From: Streptomyces ficellus
Lineage (GTDB): Bacteria > Actinomycetota > Actinomycetes > Streptomycetales > Streptomycetaceae
Direction: 5' to 3'
NCBI RefSeq assembly: GCF_009739905.1
Contig: NZ_CP034279.1
Location: 2,666,001 to 2,730,000, forward strand
Length of the DNA stretch: 64,000 bases
The translations under genes and the position numbers were made by a program. Shown piece after piece: positions 39,206-47,229 of the stretch. The first letter of the stretch is position 1. Each line of letters begins with the position of its first letter. The notes below the pieces were generated by a model. That model did not search any database, was not told where the DNA came from, and worked only from the letters and a program-made list of their open reading frames with translations.

Positions 39206-39985
39206 TCAGGCGTCGTCCAGGACCTGCGCGAAGGCCGCGTTCACCGCGAGCAGGCCGCCGTCGACGCGGAGCGTGGTCCCGGTGACCCAGGACGCGTCCG
39301 ACGAGGCCAGGAAGGCGACCGCCGCCGCGACGTCCTCGGGTTCACCCACTCGGCCCAGCGGGTAGACCCGGTCCGCCAGGGCCTCCAGCTCGCGTTCCCG
39401 GCCCGCCCAGCCGCGGGTGCGGATCGTGCCGGGGTTGACCTGGTTCACGCGGACGCCCCGCCGGGCCGCGTCGGCGGCGAGCGTACGGGTGAGCGAGCTG
39501 AGCCCGCCCTTGGCGGCGCTGTACGCGTGGCCGCCGAAGGCCTGCTCGGCGTTGACCGACCCGATGTTGACGATCGCGCCGCGCCCCGACGCCGCCAGGT
39601 GTCCCAGCGCGGCCCGGGCGCACCGCAGGGCGCCGATCAGGGTGACGTCCAGGGACCGCTGCCAGACCTCGTCGGCCTCGTCCTCGAGGCGGGGCTCGTC
39701 CGGGGTGCGGGCGAAGGCGTTGTTGACCAGGACGTCCAGCCGGCCGAACGCCTCCACGGCGTGGGCGACCGCCGCGTCGACGGCCGCGCGGTCGGCGACG
39801 TCGCAGCCGTACGCGACCGCCCCGGGGATCGTGTCCGCCACCTCACGGGCGAGCCTCTCGTCGAGGTCGGCGAGCAGCACCCGGGCGCCCTCGCCGGCGA
39901 GTCTGCGCGCTGTCGCCTCGCCGATTCCGCGCGCCGCGCCCGTGATCAGTACGCCGTACCCGTCGAAACGTCGCAGAGCGGCCAT
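39206..39985 (-). CDS. SDR-family oxidoreductase
   Basis: A 259-residue classical short-chain dehydrogenase/reductase. NAD(P) motif TGAARGIG (about residues 15-22), NNAF after strand 4, catalytic Ser in NIGSVNAEQ and YSAAKGG with Tyr and Lys, and C-terminal TGTTLRVDGGLLAV are all intact. An acidic residue after strand 2 (LLADLDERL) favours NAD(H). ATG 39985 is chosen by the MAALRRFDGYGVLITG start; an upstream start at 40051 would add unrelated Pro-rich sequence. Substrate unknown. Confidence 0.9.
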   Translation of the reverse strand: MAALRRFDGYGVLITGAARGIGEATARRLAGEGARVLLADLDERLAREVADTIPGAVAYGCDVADRAAVDAAVAHAVEAFGRLDVLVNNAFARTPDEPRLEDEADEVWQRSLDVTLIGALRCARAALGHLAASGRGAIVNIGSVNAEQAFGGHAYSAAKGGLSSLTRTLAADAARRGVRVNQVNPGTIRTRGWAGRERELEALADRVYPLGRVGEPEDVAAAVAFLASSDASWVTGTTLRVDGGLLAVNAAFAQVLDDA

Positions 39986-40080
39986 CCGCCGATGATCCCG
40001 CCCCGGGGCGGGGCGATCAAGGGCGCCCCCGGGCGGGGCGAAGTGGCACAAAACACGAGGCGCCCCTTCCGTGGCCGCCG

Positions 40081-40086
40081 TAAGCT
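40081..40086 (+). promoter_or_regulatory. -10 box (TAAGCT), leaderless start
   Basis: TAAGCT ends 6 nt before the aminotransferase ATG at 40093. There is no Shine-Dalgarno sequence in between. Confidence 0.5.
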
Positions 40087-40092
40087 CGCGAC

Positions 40093-41304
40093 ATGCAGGT
40101 GATCCAGTCCACGAAGCTCGCCAACGTCTGTTACGAAATCCGCGGCCCGGTGCTCGAGGAGGCGATGCGGCTGGAGGCCGCGGGTCACCGGATCCTGAAG
40201 CTGAACACCGGCAACCCCGCCGCCTTCGGCTTCGAGTGCCCGCCCGCGATCCTCGAGGACATGCTCCGCAACCTCGGCGAGTCGCACGGCTACGGCGACG
40301 CCAAGGGTCTGCTGTCGGCCCGCCGGGCGGTGATGAGCCACTACGAGACCCGGGGCATCCCCCTGTCGGTCGAGGACATCTACCTCGGCAACGGCGTCTC
40401 CGAGCTGATCCAGATGGCGATGCAGGCGCTGCTCGACGACGGCGACGAGGTCCTCGTACCGGCTCCGGACTATCCGCTGTGGACGGCGTCGGTGTCCCTC
40501 GCGGGCGGTACGGCGGTGCACTACCGCTGCGACGAGCAGGCCGACTGGATGCCGGACCTCGCCGACATCGAGCGCAGGATCACCGACCGGACCAAGGCCC
40601 TGGTCATCATCAACCCGAACAACCCGACGGGTGCGGTGTACGACGACGAGATGCTGCGGGGGCTGACGGAGATCGCCCGGCGGCACAACCTGGTCGTCTG
40701 CTCGGACGAGATCTACGACAAGATCCTCTACGACGGCGCCACGCACACCCCGACCGCGGCGATCGCGCCGGACCTGCTGGTGCTGACCTTCAACGGCATG
40801 TCGAAGAACTACCGGGTGGCCGGCTACCGCAGCGGCTGGATGGCGGTGTGCGGGCCGAAGGCGCACGCCTCGTCGTACATCGAGGGGCTGACGATCCTCG
40901 CCAACATGCGGCTGTGCGCCAACATGCCGGCGCAGCACGCGATCGCCGCCGCGCTCCAGGGGCGGCAGTCGATCGAGGCGCTGGTGCGGCCGGGCGGGCG
41001 GCTGCTGGAGCAGCGGAACGTGGCGTACGACCTGCTGGTGCAGATCCCGGGCGTGACGTGTGTGAAGCCGAAGGGCGCGCTGTACCTGTTCCCGCGGCTC
41101 GACCCGAACGTCTACAAGATCAAGGACGACCGGCAGATGGTGCTGGACCTGCTGCGGGCCGAGAAGATCATGGTGGTGCACGGCACGGGCTTCAACTGGC
41201 ACGAGCCGGACCACTTCCGGATCGTCACACTGCCGAACGCCACGGACCTGGCGGACGCGGTGACCCGGATCGGCACCTTCCTGGACGGTTACGGCCAGCA
41301 CTAA
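40093..41304 (+). CDS. AlaA-like PLP aminotransferase
   Basis: A 403-residue fold-type I aminotransferase closely resembling the AlaA-type glutamate-pyruvate (alanine) transaminases in length and motif order. PLP Lys238 lies in FNGMSKNYRVAGYR; INPNNPTGAVYDD, SDEIYDKILYDG and the tail Arg in DHFRIVTLPN match the family. It catalyses reversible transfer between alanine and 2-oxoglutarate. The ATG at 40093 appears leaderless. It is followed after 58 bp by a small unknown gene with its own -10. Confidence 0.92.
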   Translation: MQVIQSTKLANVCYEIRGPVLEEAMRLEAAGHRILKLNTGNPAAFGFECPPAILEDMLRNLGESHGYGDAKGLLSARRAVMSHYETRGIPLSVEDIYLGNGVSELIQMAMQALLDDGDEVLVPAPDYPLWTASVSLAGGTAVHYRCDEQADWMPDLADIERRITDRTKALVIINPNNPTGAVYDDEMLRGLTEIARRHNLVVCSDEIYDKILYDGATHTPTAAIAPDLLVLTFNGMSKNYRVAGYRSGWMAVCGPKAHASSYIEGLTILANMRLCANMPAQHAIAAALQGRQSIEALVRPGGRLLEQRNVAYDLLVQIPGVTCVKPKGALYLFPRLDPNVYKIKDDRQMVLDLLRAEKIMVVHGTGFNWHEPDHFRIVTLPNATDLADAVTRIGTFLDGYGQH

Positions 41305-41323
41305 CTTTAGACACGATCCAATG

Positions 41324-41329
41324 TAGGAT
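41324..41329 (+). promoter_or_regulatory. -10 box (TAGGAT) before the 130-aa gene
   Basis: TAGGAT lies 33 nt before the ATG at 41363. A GGAGCAGGAGG ribosome-binding region sits between, so this gene is leadered. The -35 is weak. Confidence 0.45.
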
Positions 41330-41362
41330 GGTCTCCTGTCGAGGAGCAGGAGGCCGTCCGCC

Positions 41363-41755
41363 ATGTACGAACCGATCCGCACCAAGTCGGTCCACCGGAT
41401 GGCCGACGACGCACCCGACCGCGGGCCGCACCGCTCCCGCGAGGCCGAGCTGGACATCCAGCTCGCCGGGCACCTCTCCGCGCTGCTCGCCGTGACCGAC
41501 GAGCTCGGGGACGAGGCGGCGGCGGACCGCATCGCCCACCAGGTCGCCCGGCTGCGCGGCGCCCCGCCCGCCCGGCACGCGGGCCTCACCGGCGCCGATC
41601 CGGTCGCACTGCACCGCCGCGCCCACACCCTGGCGGGCCGGGCCCTGGTCGTGGCCGCCTCCCGGGCGGACACCGCCGCCGCGATCCTCGCCGCCGAGCG
41701 CATGGACGCGCACACCGCCGCGCTGGACGAGCTCCGTCCCGTCGGCGCCCTCTGA
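41363..41755 (+). CDS. Small helical protein of unknown function
   Basis: A 130-residue soluble, Ala- and Arg-rich protein that is almost entirely predicted helix (AELDIQLAGHLSALLAVTDEL, split by charges; AGRALVVAASRADTAAAILA). It has no signal, membrane segment, cysteine or known motif. It has its own promoter and ribosome-binding site and a strong terminator 5 bp after its stop, so it is a separate transcription unit. Function unassigned. Confidence 0.7.
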   Translation: MYEPIRTKSVHRMADDAPDRGPHRSREAELDIQLAGHLSALLAVTDELGDEAAADRIAHQVARLRGAPPARHAGLTGADPVALHRRAHTLAGRALVVAASRADTAAAILAAERMDAHTAALDELRPVGAL

Positions 41756-41760
41756 ACGGC

Positions 41761-41793
41761 CCCGGTCCGCGCCCGGGGAGGGCGCGGACCGGG
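41761..41793. terminator. Bidirectional terminator, 14-bp perfect stem
   Basis: 41761-41774 pairs with 41780-41793 around a 5-nt loop, between two convergent genes. Confidence 0.87.
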
Positions 41794-41816
41794 TTGCCAC
41801 GCTTCGGCGCCCCGCG

Positions 41817-43568
41817 TCAGCGGCGCACGCGTACGGTCGCCTCGGCGGTGGACGCCGCGTGCACGTCGTCGCCCGCGTAGCTCACCGTGTACGTCACCTG
41901 GCCGCGCACCCGCGCCAGGTCGTTGATCCGGAACGTGCCGTCCGCGGCCACCGCCGCCGAGGTGAGCGCGCCGGTGCCCTGCCGGTCGGTGCGCTGGACG
42001 GCGAGGGTGATCCCGGCCGGAAGCGGACGGCCCTGGGCGGTCAGTTTGCCGGTGATCTCCAGGTTGTCGCCCTTGACGGCCTCGGCGGGCGCGGTGAGCG
42101 TGATCGCGCTCGGCGCCTTCGCCACGGAGACCGTGAGGGCGACGTCCTCGGCCGGGCGGTGGGTGAGGTCACCGAGGAACGACAGCGTGTACGTCGACTC
42201 CCCCACCCGCGCGGGCACGTCGAGCACGGTGAACGTCCCGTCGGCGGCGACCTCCGCGGCGGCGAGCTTGCGGGTGCCGTCCGCGTCCGTCCGTACGGCG
42301 GTGACCCTGACCGGCTCGGCGGGCGCCGGGCCGTCCAGCTCCAGGCGGCCGCGGATGCCGACCGGTTCACCGACGACGGCCTGCCCGGGGGTGGAGGTGA
42401 GCCCACCGGTGAAGCGGGCGTCGTACTGGGCGGCCGGCGGCCGGACGATGTGGAGCCAGAAGGCGCTGCCGGCCGCGTTGGTGGTGACCGCGAAGAGCCG
42501 GGAGCCGTCCGCGGACCATTCGAGGCCGCGCGGGACGACCCGGTTGCCGTCGAGGTCGCCCTCGTAGGCGAATTCGAGCGCGGTCGTGCCGTCGGCCGGG
42601 TCGGCGGGCTGGATCAGCAGGTCGGGCGTGGAGCCGCTCGCGGATGCGCCCCGCGCGACGTACTTCCCGTCGCCGCCGAAGGCCACGGCGGAGGCCACCG
42701 CCCCTTCGGGCAGCGGCTGGTACGGGACCGGGGCGTCGGACAGGTCACCGGCGTCCAGCAGCCGGGTGCCGTGGGCGGCGTCGGCGACCGCGAGGCGCCG
42801 GCCGTCCGGGCTGACCGCCAGGTCCTTCAGGTCCAGGCCGCCCTTGCCCTCCGTGTCCGCGAAGCGGCGGGAGGCGCCGCGCACGGGGGTCTCCCCGCCG
42901 GTGTCGAACGACGTCAGGGCCGGGTCGAGGGCCTTCTCGTTCCTGGCCTGGCCCATGAACAGGCGGTTCCCGGCCGCCGGGCCGGCCTCCAGCAGCATCC
43001 GGCCCGTGACGCTCCAGCCGCTGACGTCGTAGGCGCTGCCGTTGATCGAGTCCAGTCCGTGGGCGGCGTAGGCGCATTCGGACTCGTAGGTGGCGTTGCC
43101 CCGGGTGAGCCACTGCCTGCCGCCGGAGAAGGCGAGCTCCCGCCCGCAGTTCGCCTCGTAGGCCGGGGTGCGGCCGGCCGGCTGGTGCGTGGTGGTGTCG
43201 TAGGCGGCGACGCCGGTGCGCTCACCGACGTACAGGGTCGCGCTGTCGGCGCTCAGCGCGAGCCCGGAGACCGGCTGGGTGCTGGTCAGGGTCGCGACCC
43301 GGCGGCCCTCGAAGTCGTAGACGAGGACCTGTCCCTTGTCGCTGGCGTACCAGCGCTTGTCGGCGACGTAGACCCGCTGGTGCACGGAGTCCACGGCCAG
43401 CGCCGAGTACGAGGAGATCGGCAGCTTGGCGACGATGTCGCCCGGTCCGGCGGTGGCGTCACCGGCGGTCACGGCCGCGGGCGCGGCCGCCGTCGCCGGC
43501 GCGGCGGCACCGAGGGCGAGCGCGGCGACCAGCGCGGATGTGGTGATCAAGCGTACGGACGTACTCAA
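41817..43568 (-). CDS. Secreted beta-propeller/Ig-like repeat protein
   Basis: A 583-residue exported protein. A signal peptide (about 1-32, ending ATAAAP) is followed by WD40/YVTN-type propeller repeats (about 45-375; ALAVDSVHQRVYVAD, GLALSADSATLYVGE, DLAVSPDGRRLAVAD) and two Ig-like beta-sandwich repeats (about 390-480 and 485-580; the shared pattern is AADGTF followed by YTLSFLGD or YTVSYAGD). It probably acts at the cell surface as a binding protein; no catalytic motif is seen. The start is TTG at 43568, which follows GGGGGG by 5 nt; a frame reaching 43739 would cross the PEPCK terminator. Confidence 0.8.
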   Translation of the reverse strand: MSTSVRLITTSALVAALALGAAAPATAAAPAAVTAGDATAGPGDIVAKLPISSYSALAVDSVHQRVYVADKRWYASDKGQVLVYDFEGRRVATLTSTQPVSGLALSADSATLYVGERTGVAAYDTTTHQPAGRTPAYEANCGRELAFSGGRQWLTRGNATYESECAYAAHGLDSINGSAYDVSGWSVTGRMLLEAGPAAGNRLFMGQARNEKALDPALTSFDTGGETPVRGASRRFADTEGKGGLDLKDLAVSPDGRRLAVADAAHGTRLLDAGDLSDAPVPYQPLPEGAVASAVAFGGDGKYVARGASASGSTPDLLIQPADPADGTTALEFAYEGDLDGNRVVPRGLEWSADGSRLFAVTTNAAGSAFWLHIVRPPAAQYDARFTGGLTSTPGQAVVGEPVGIRGRLELDGPAPAEPVRVTAVRTDADGTRKLAAAEVAADGTFTVLDVPARVGESTYTLSFLGDLTHRPAEDVALTVSVAKAPSAITLTAPAEAVKGDNLEITGKLTAQGRPLPAGITLAVQRTDRQGTGALTSAAVAADGTFRINDLARVRGQVTYTVSYAGDDVHAASTAEATVRVRR

Positions 43569-43700
43569 CTGAACCCCCCACAGGCATGGTTGACCCCTCC
43601 GTGTGAGCAGAGGGGCACGTGAGGGAAAGGTAACTGCCGTACACAGCTTGTGCACACGGGTTCGAAAACATGTCGGCGTGTCGGGCGTGCGAAGAGGTCG

Positions 43701-43730
43701 GCCCCCGAAGCCTGAGGGGGCTTCGGGGGC
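43701..43730. terminator. Terminator of PEPCK gene, 12-bp stem
   Basis: 43701-43712 pairs with 43719-43730 around 6 nt, 81 bp below the PEPCK stop on the minus strand. Confidence 0.8.
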
Positions 43731-43810
43731 CGATCGCATCGCGGCGGGTCATTCGTGAACCCACAGGTCAGGGCGGATGTCGGGCTGACCCGCCGCGAAG
43801 TCGTGCCGGG

Positions 43811-45637
43811 TCAGCCCAGGCGGGCGACCAGGGCGCGGTACTCGTCCCACAGCTCCTTCGGCGTGTGGTCGCCGAAGGTGTTGAGGTGGTCGGGCACCAG
43901 GGCGGCCTCCTCGCGCCAGACCTCGGTGTCGACCTTGAGCAGGAAGTCGAGGTCCTCCTGCGGCATGTCGAGGCCGTCCGTGTCGAGGGCCTCGCGCGTC
44001 GGGAGGATGCCGATCGGCGTCTCGACGCCCTCGGCCTTGCCCTCCAGGCGCTCCACGATCCACTTCAGGACGCGGCTGTTCTCACCGAAGCCGGGCCAGA
44101 CGAACTTGCCCGCGTCGTTCTTGCGGAACCAGTTGACGTAGTAGATCTTCGGCAGTTTGGACTGGTCGGCGGCACCCTTGCCCACCTTGATCCAGTGGGC
44201 CATGTAGTCGCCCATGTTGTAGCCGCAGAACGGCAGCATGGCGAACGGGTCGCGGCGCAGCTCGCCGACCTTGCCCTCGGCGGCGGCGGTCTTCTCGCTG
44301 GCGACGTTGGCGCCGAGGAAGACGCCGTGCTGCCAGTCGAAGGACTCGGTGACCAGCGGGACGGCGGTGGCGCGGCGGCCGCCGAAGAGGATGGCCGAGA
44401 TCGGCACGCCCTTGGGGTCCTCCCACTCGGGCGCGATGATCGGGCACTGCGAGGCGGGGACGGTGAAGCGGGCGTTGGGGTGGGCGGCCGGGGTGTCCGA
44501 GTCCGGGGTCCAGTCGTTGCCCTTCCAGTCCGTGAGGTGCTTCGGCGCCTCCTCGGTCATCCCCTCCCACCAGATGTCGTTGTCGTCGGTGAGCGCGACG
44601 TTGGTGAAGACCGCGTTGCCCCACAGGGTCTTCATGGCGTTGGCGTTGGTGTGCTCGCCGGTGCCGGGCGCGACGCCGAAGAAGCCGGCCTCGGGGTTGA
44701 TCGCGTACAGCCGGCCGTCCTCGCCGAACCGCATCCACGCGATGTCGTCGCCGATCGTCTCGACGGTCCAGCCGGAGATCGTGGGCTCCAGCATCGCGAG
44801 GTTGGTCTTGCCGCACGCGGACGGGAAGGCGGCGGCGACGTACTTCGACTCGCCCTGCGGCGGGGTGAGCTTGAGGATCAGCATGTGCTCGGCCAGCCAG
44901 CCCTCGTCGCGGGCCATGACGGACGCGATGCGCAGGGCGTAGCACTTCTTGCCGAGCAGGGCGTTGCCGCCGTAGCCGGAGCCGTAGGACCAGATCTCGC
45001 GGCTCTCGGGGAAGTGCGAGATGTACTTGGTGGAGTTGCAGGGCCAGGGGACGTCCTGCTCGCCCTCGGCCAGCGGGGCGCCGAGGGTGTGGACGGCCTT
45101 GACGAAGAAGCCGTCGCTGCCCAGTTCGTCGAGGACGGCCTGTCCCATGCGGGTCATGGTGCGCATGGAGACGGCGACGTACGCGGAGTCGGTGATCTCG
45201 ACGCCGATGGCGGAGAGCGGCGAGCCGACCGGGCCCATGCAGAAGGGCACGACGTACATCGTGCGGCCCTTCATGGAGCCGCGGAAGATGCCCTTCTCAC
45301 CGGCGAAGACGTCCTTCATCTCGGCCGGGGCCTTCCAGTGGTTCGTCGGGCCCGCGTCCTCCTCCTTCTCGGAGCAGATGAAGGTGCGGTCCTCGACGCG
45401 CGCGACGTCGGTGGGGTCGGACGCGGCGTAGTACGAGTTCGGACGCTTGATCGCGTCGAGCTTGCGGAACGTGCCCTTGGCGACGAGCTCCTCGCACAGG
45501 CGCTCGTACTCGGCTTCTGAACCGTCACACCAGACGACGTTGTCCGGCTGCGTGATGCTTGCGATCTCGTCGACCCAGGAGATCAGCTCCTGGTGGTTGG
45601 TGGGGACGGTGGTGGGAGCCGCATTACCGCGCGCCAC
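43811..45637 (-). CDS. pckG: Phosphoenolpyruvate carboxykinase (GTP)
   Basis: A 608-residue GTP-dependent PEP carboxykinase, which converts oxaloacetate to phosphoenolpyruvate in gluconeogenesis. The kinase loop [13 protein letters not shown] contains the catalytic Cys and P-loop Lys. Other family segments seen are [37 protein letters not shown] and [14 protein letters not shown]. Length is typical for the GTP form and unlike the shorter ATP form. GTG at 45637 follows AAGGAG by 5 nt. Monocistronic, with its own terminator. Confidence 0.97.
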   Translation of the reverse strand: MARGNAAPTTVPTNHQELISWVDEIASITQPDNVVWCDGSEAEYERLCEELVAKGTFRKLDAIKRPNSYYAASDPTDVARVEDRTFICSEKEEDAGPTNHWKAPAEMKDVFAGEKGIFRGSMKGRTMYVVPFCMGPVGSPLSAIGVEITDSAYVAVSMRTMTRMGQAVLDELGSDGFFVKAVHTLGAPLAEGEQDVPWPCNSTKYISHFPESREIWSYGSGYGGNALLGKKCYALRIASVMARDEGWLAEHMLILKLTPPQGESKYVAAAFPSACGKTNLAMLEPTISGWTVETIGDDIAWMRFGEDGRLYAINPEAGFFGVAPGTGEHTNANAMKTLWGNAVFTNVALTDDNDIWWEGMTEEAPKHLTDWKGNDWTPDSDTPAAHPNARFTVPASQCPIIAPEWEDPKGVPISAILFGGRRATAVPLVTESFDWQHGVFLGANVASEKTAAAEGKVGELRRDPFAMLPFCGYNMGDYMAHWIKVGKGAADQSKLPKIYYVNWFRKNDAGKFVWPGFGENSRVLKWIVERLEGKAEGVETPIGILPTREALDTDGLDMPQEDLDFLLKVDTEVWREEAALVPDHLNTFGDHTPKELWDEYRALVARLG

Positions 45638-45831
45638 GATTGCTCCTTGTAGAGGGGTTTTGGGTTGTCTGCCCCGTGGGGGCTGCGACCCGGATGCTTC
45701 GTTGCATGGACCTCTGGCGCTCATCCGGTGCCGACCGCACTCATCTGATCATCCGTGTCTTGTGCGCATATGTCCAGAGGGCCTCTCACGTGAGCATGGC
45801 CACTCGATCCCGCTCCCTACGGAGGCGTCGG

Positions 45832-45837
45832 TAGCAT
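45832..45837 (+). promoter_or_regulatory. -10 box (TAGCAT), leaderless start
   Basis: TAGCAT ends 7 nt before the hemolysin-III-like ATG at 45845. Confidence 0.5.
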
Positions 45838-45844
45838 TTCCGGC

Positions 45845-46522
45845 ATGACTACGGCCGCCTCCGAAGTGACCGAGATAGACCCGCCACCGGTGAAGCCGAG
45901 GCTGCGCGGCTGGCTGCACGCCGGTATGTTCCCCGCCGTCGTCGTCGCGGGCACCGTCCTCACCGCGCTCGCCGACTCGACGCGCGCCCGGATCGCCTGC
46001 GGCATCTACGTCGTCACCGCCTGCCTGCTGTTCGGAGTGAGCGCCCTCTACCACCGGGGCGACTGGGGACCGCGCGCCACCGCCGTGCTGCGGCGGCTCG
46101 ACCACGCCAATATCTTCCTCATCATCGCGGGCACCTATACCCCGCTGACGCTGCTCCTGCTCCCCGACTCCACCGGGCGGGTGCTCCTGTGGGCGGTCTG
46201 GGCGGCGGCGGTGGCGGGCATCGCCTTCCGGGTGTTCTGGGTCGGCGCCCCGCGCTGGCTCTACACGCCGTGTTACATCGCGATGGGCTGGGCGGCCGTG
46301 TTCTTCCTGCCCGACTTCATGCGCAAGGGCGGCATCGCGGTGCTCGTCCTGGTGGTCGTCGGCGGGCTGCTCTACAGCCTGGGCGGTGTGGTGTACGGAC
46401 TGAAGCGCCCCAACCCCTCCCCCCGGTGGTTCGGCTTCCACGAGGTCTTCCACTCGCTCACGCTCGCCGCGTTCATCGCCCACTACGTCGGCATCTCGCT
46501 GGTGGCCTACCGGCACGGCTGA
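45845..46522 (+). CDS. Hemolysin III/PAQR-like membrane protein
   Basis: A 225-residue integral membrane protein of the HlyIII/TrhA branch of the PAQR superfamily, with seven hydrophobic helices. The predicted zinc site is complete: SALYHR (His), LDHANIF (Asp) and FHEVFHS (His). IAGTYTP is a further family hallmark. TrhA-type members affect membrane energetics or lipid homeostasis, and the hemolysin name is historical. The ATG at 45845 is leaderless. A TetR gene follows after 29 bp in the same direction. Confidence 0.88.
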   Translation: MTTAASEVTEIDPPPVKPRLRGWLHAGMFPAVVVAGTVLTALADSTRARIACGIYVVTACLLFGVSALYHRGDWGPRATAVLRRLDHANIFLIIAGTYTPLTLLLLPDSTGRVLLWAVWAAAVAGIAFRVFWVGAPRWLYTPCYIAMGWAAVFFLPDFMRKGGIAVLVLVVVGGLLYSLGGVVYGLKRPNPSPRWFGFHEVFHSLTLAAFIAHYVGISLVAYRHG

Positions 46523-46551
46523 GGGCCGGGCGGCGGCCGGGATGGCCGACA

Positions 46552-47229
46552 ATGAGCCACATGGCCGCCGCACCCCTGTCCCCGCTCGATCCGCTCCCGG
46601 GCGCCGATCCGCTCTCGGGGCTCGATCCGCTGTCCGCGCACCGGCCGCCCCTGGGGCTGCGGGAGCGCAAGAAGCTCAAGACCCGGACCGCGATCCGCCG
46701 GGCCGCCTACCGGCTGATCTCCGAGCAGGGGTACGACGCGACCACCGTCGAGCGGATCGCCGAGGCGGCCGAGGTCTCGCCCAGCACGGTGTCCCGGTAC
46801 TTCCCCGCCAAGGAGGACATCGTCCTCACCGACGAGTACGACCTGGTCATGGAGGAGGCGCTGCGGCGGCGGCCGCCCGGCGAGGACCCGCTGGAGTCCC
46901 TCCGGTCCGTGATCACCAGGGCCGTGGCCGCCCATCTGGAGCACGAGCCGGAGCGGTCCCGGGAGCGCGCCCGCCTGATGGTGGAGGTCCCGGCCGTACG
47001 CGCCCGGATGACCGAGACGATGGCCGGGACCTCACGGTCGCTGTCCCGGGTGCTGGCCGCCCGCACCGGCCGGGGCGCGGACGACCTGGAGGTGCGGGTC
47101 TTCACGGCGGCCGTGATGGGCGCCCTGCGGGAGGCGCTGATCTACTGGGCCGAGCGCGACCAGCGGGACGACCTGGTCGCGCTCGTGCACCGCACCCTGG
47201 ACGCGCTCAGGGGCGGCCCCGTTCTGTAG
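46552..47229 (+). CDS. TetR-family regulator
   Basis: A 225-residue TetR regulator. After a Pro/Leu/Asp-rich N-terminal extension of about 38 residues, the helix-turn-helix occupies about 40-95 (TRTAIRRAAYRLISEQGYD, TTVERIAEAAEVSPSTVSRYFPAKEDIV). The C-terminal ligand domain shows the usual weak conservation. It is co-directional with the HlyIII gene 29 bp upstream and overlaps the copper-oxidase gene tail-to-tail by 23 bp. Target and ligand are unknown; the HlyIII gene or the opposite-strand glycan operon are candidates by position. Confidence 0.88.
   Translation: MSHMAAAPLSPLDPLPGADPLSGLDPLSAHRPPLGLRERKKLKTRTAIRRAAYRLISEQGYDATTVERIAEAAEVSPSTVSRYFPAKEDIVLTDEYDLVMEEALRRRPPGEDPLESLRSVITRAVAAHLEHEPERSRERARLMVEVPAVRARMTETMAGTSRSLSRVLAARTGRGADDLEVRVFTAAVMGALREALIYWAERDQRDDLVALVHRTLDALRGGPVL

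Noticed and set aside
45638..45844. Promoter for PEPCK in the divergent gap with the hemolysin-III-like gene
   Set aside because: No convincing -10/-35 pair could be placed on the minus strand, so none is annotated.
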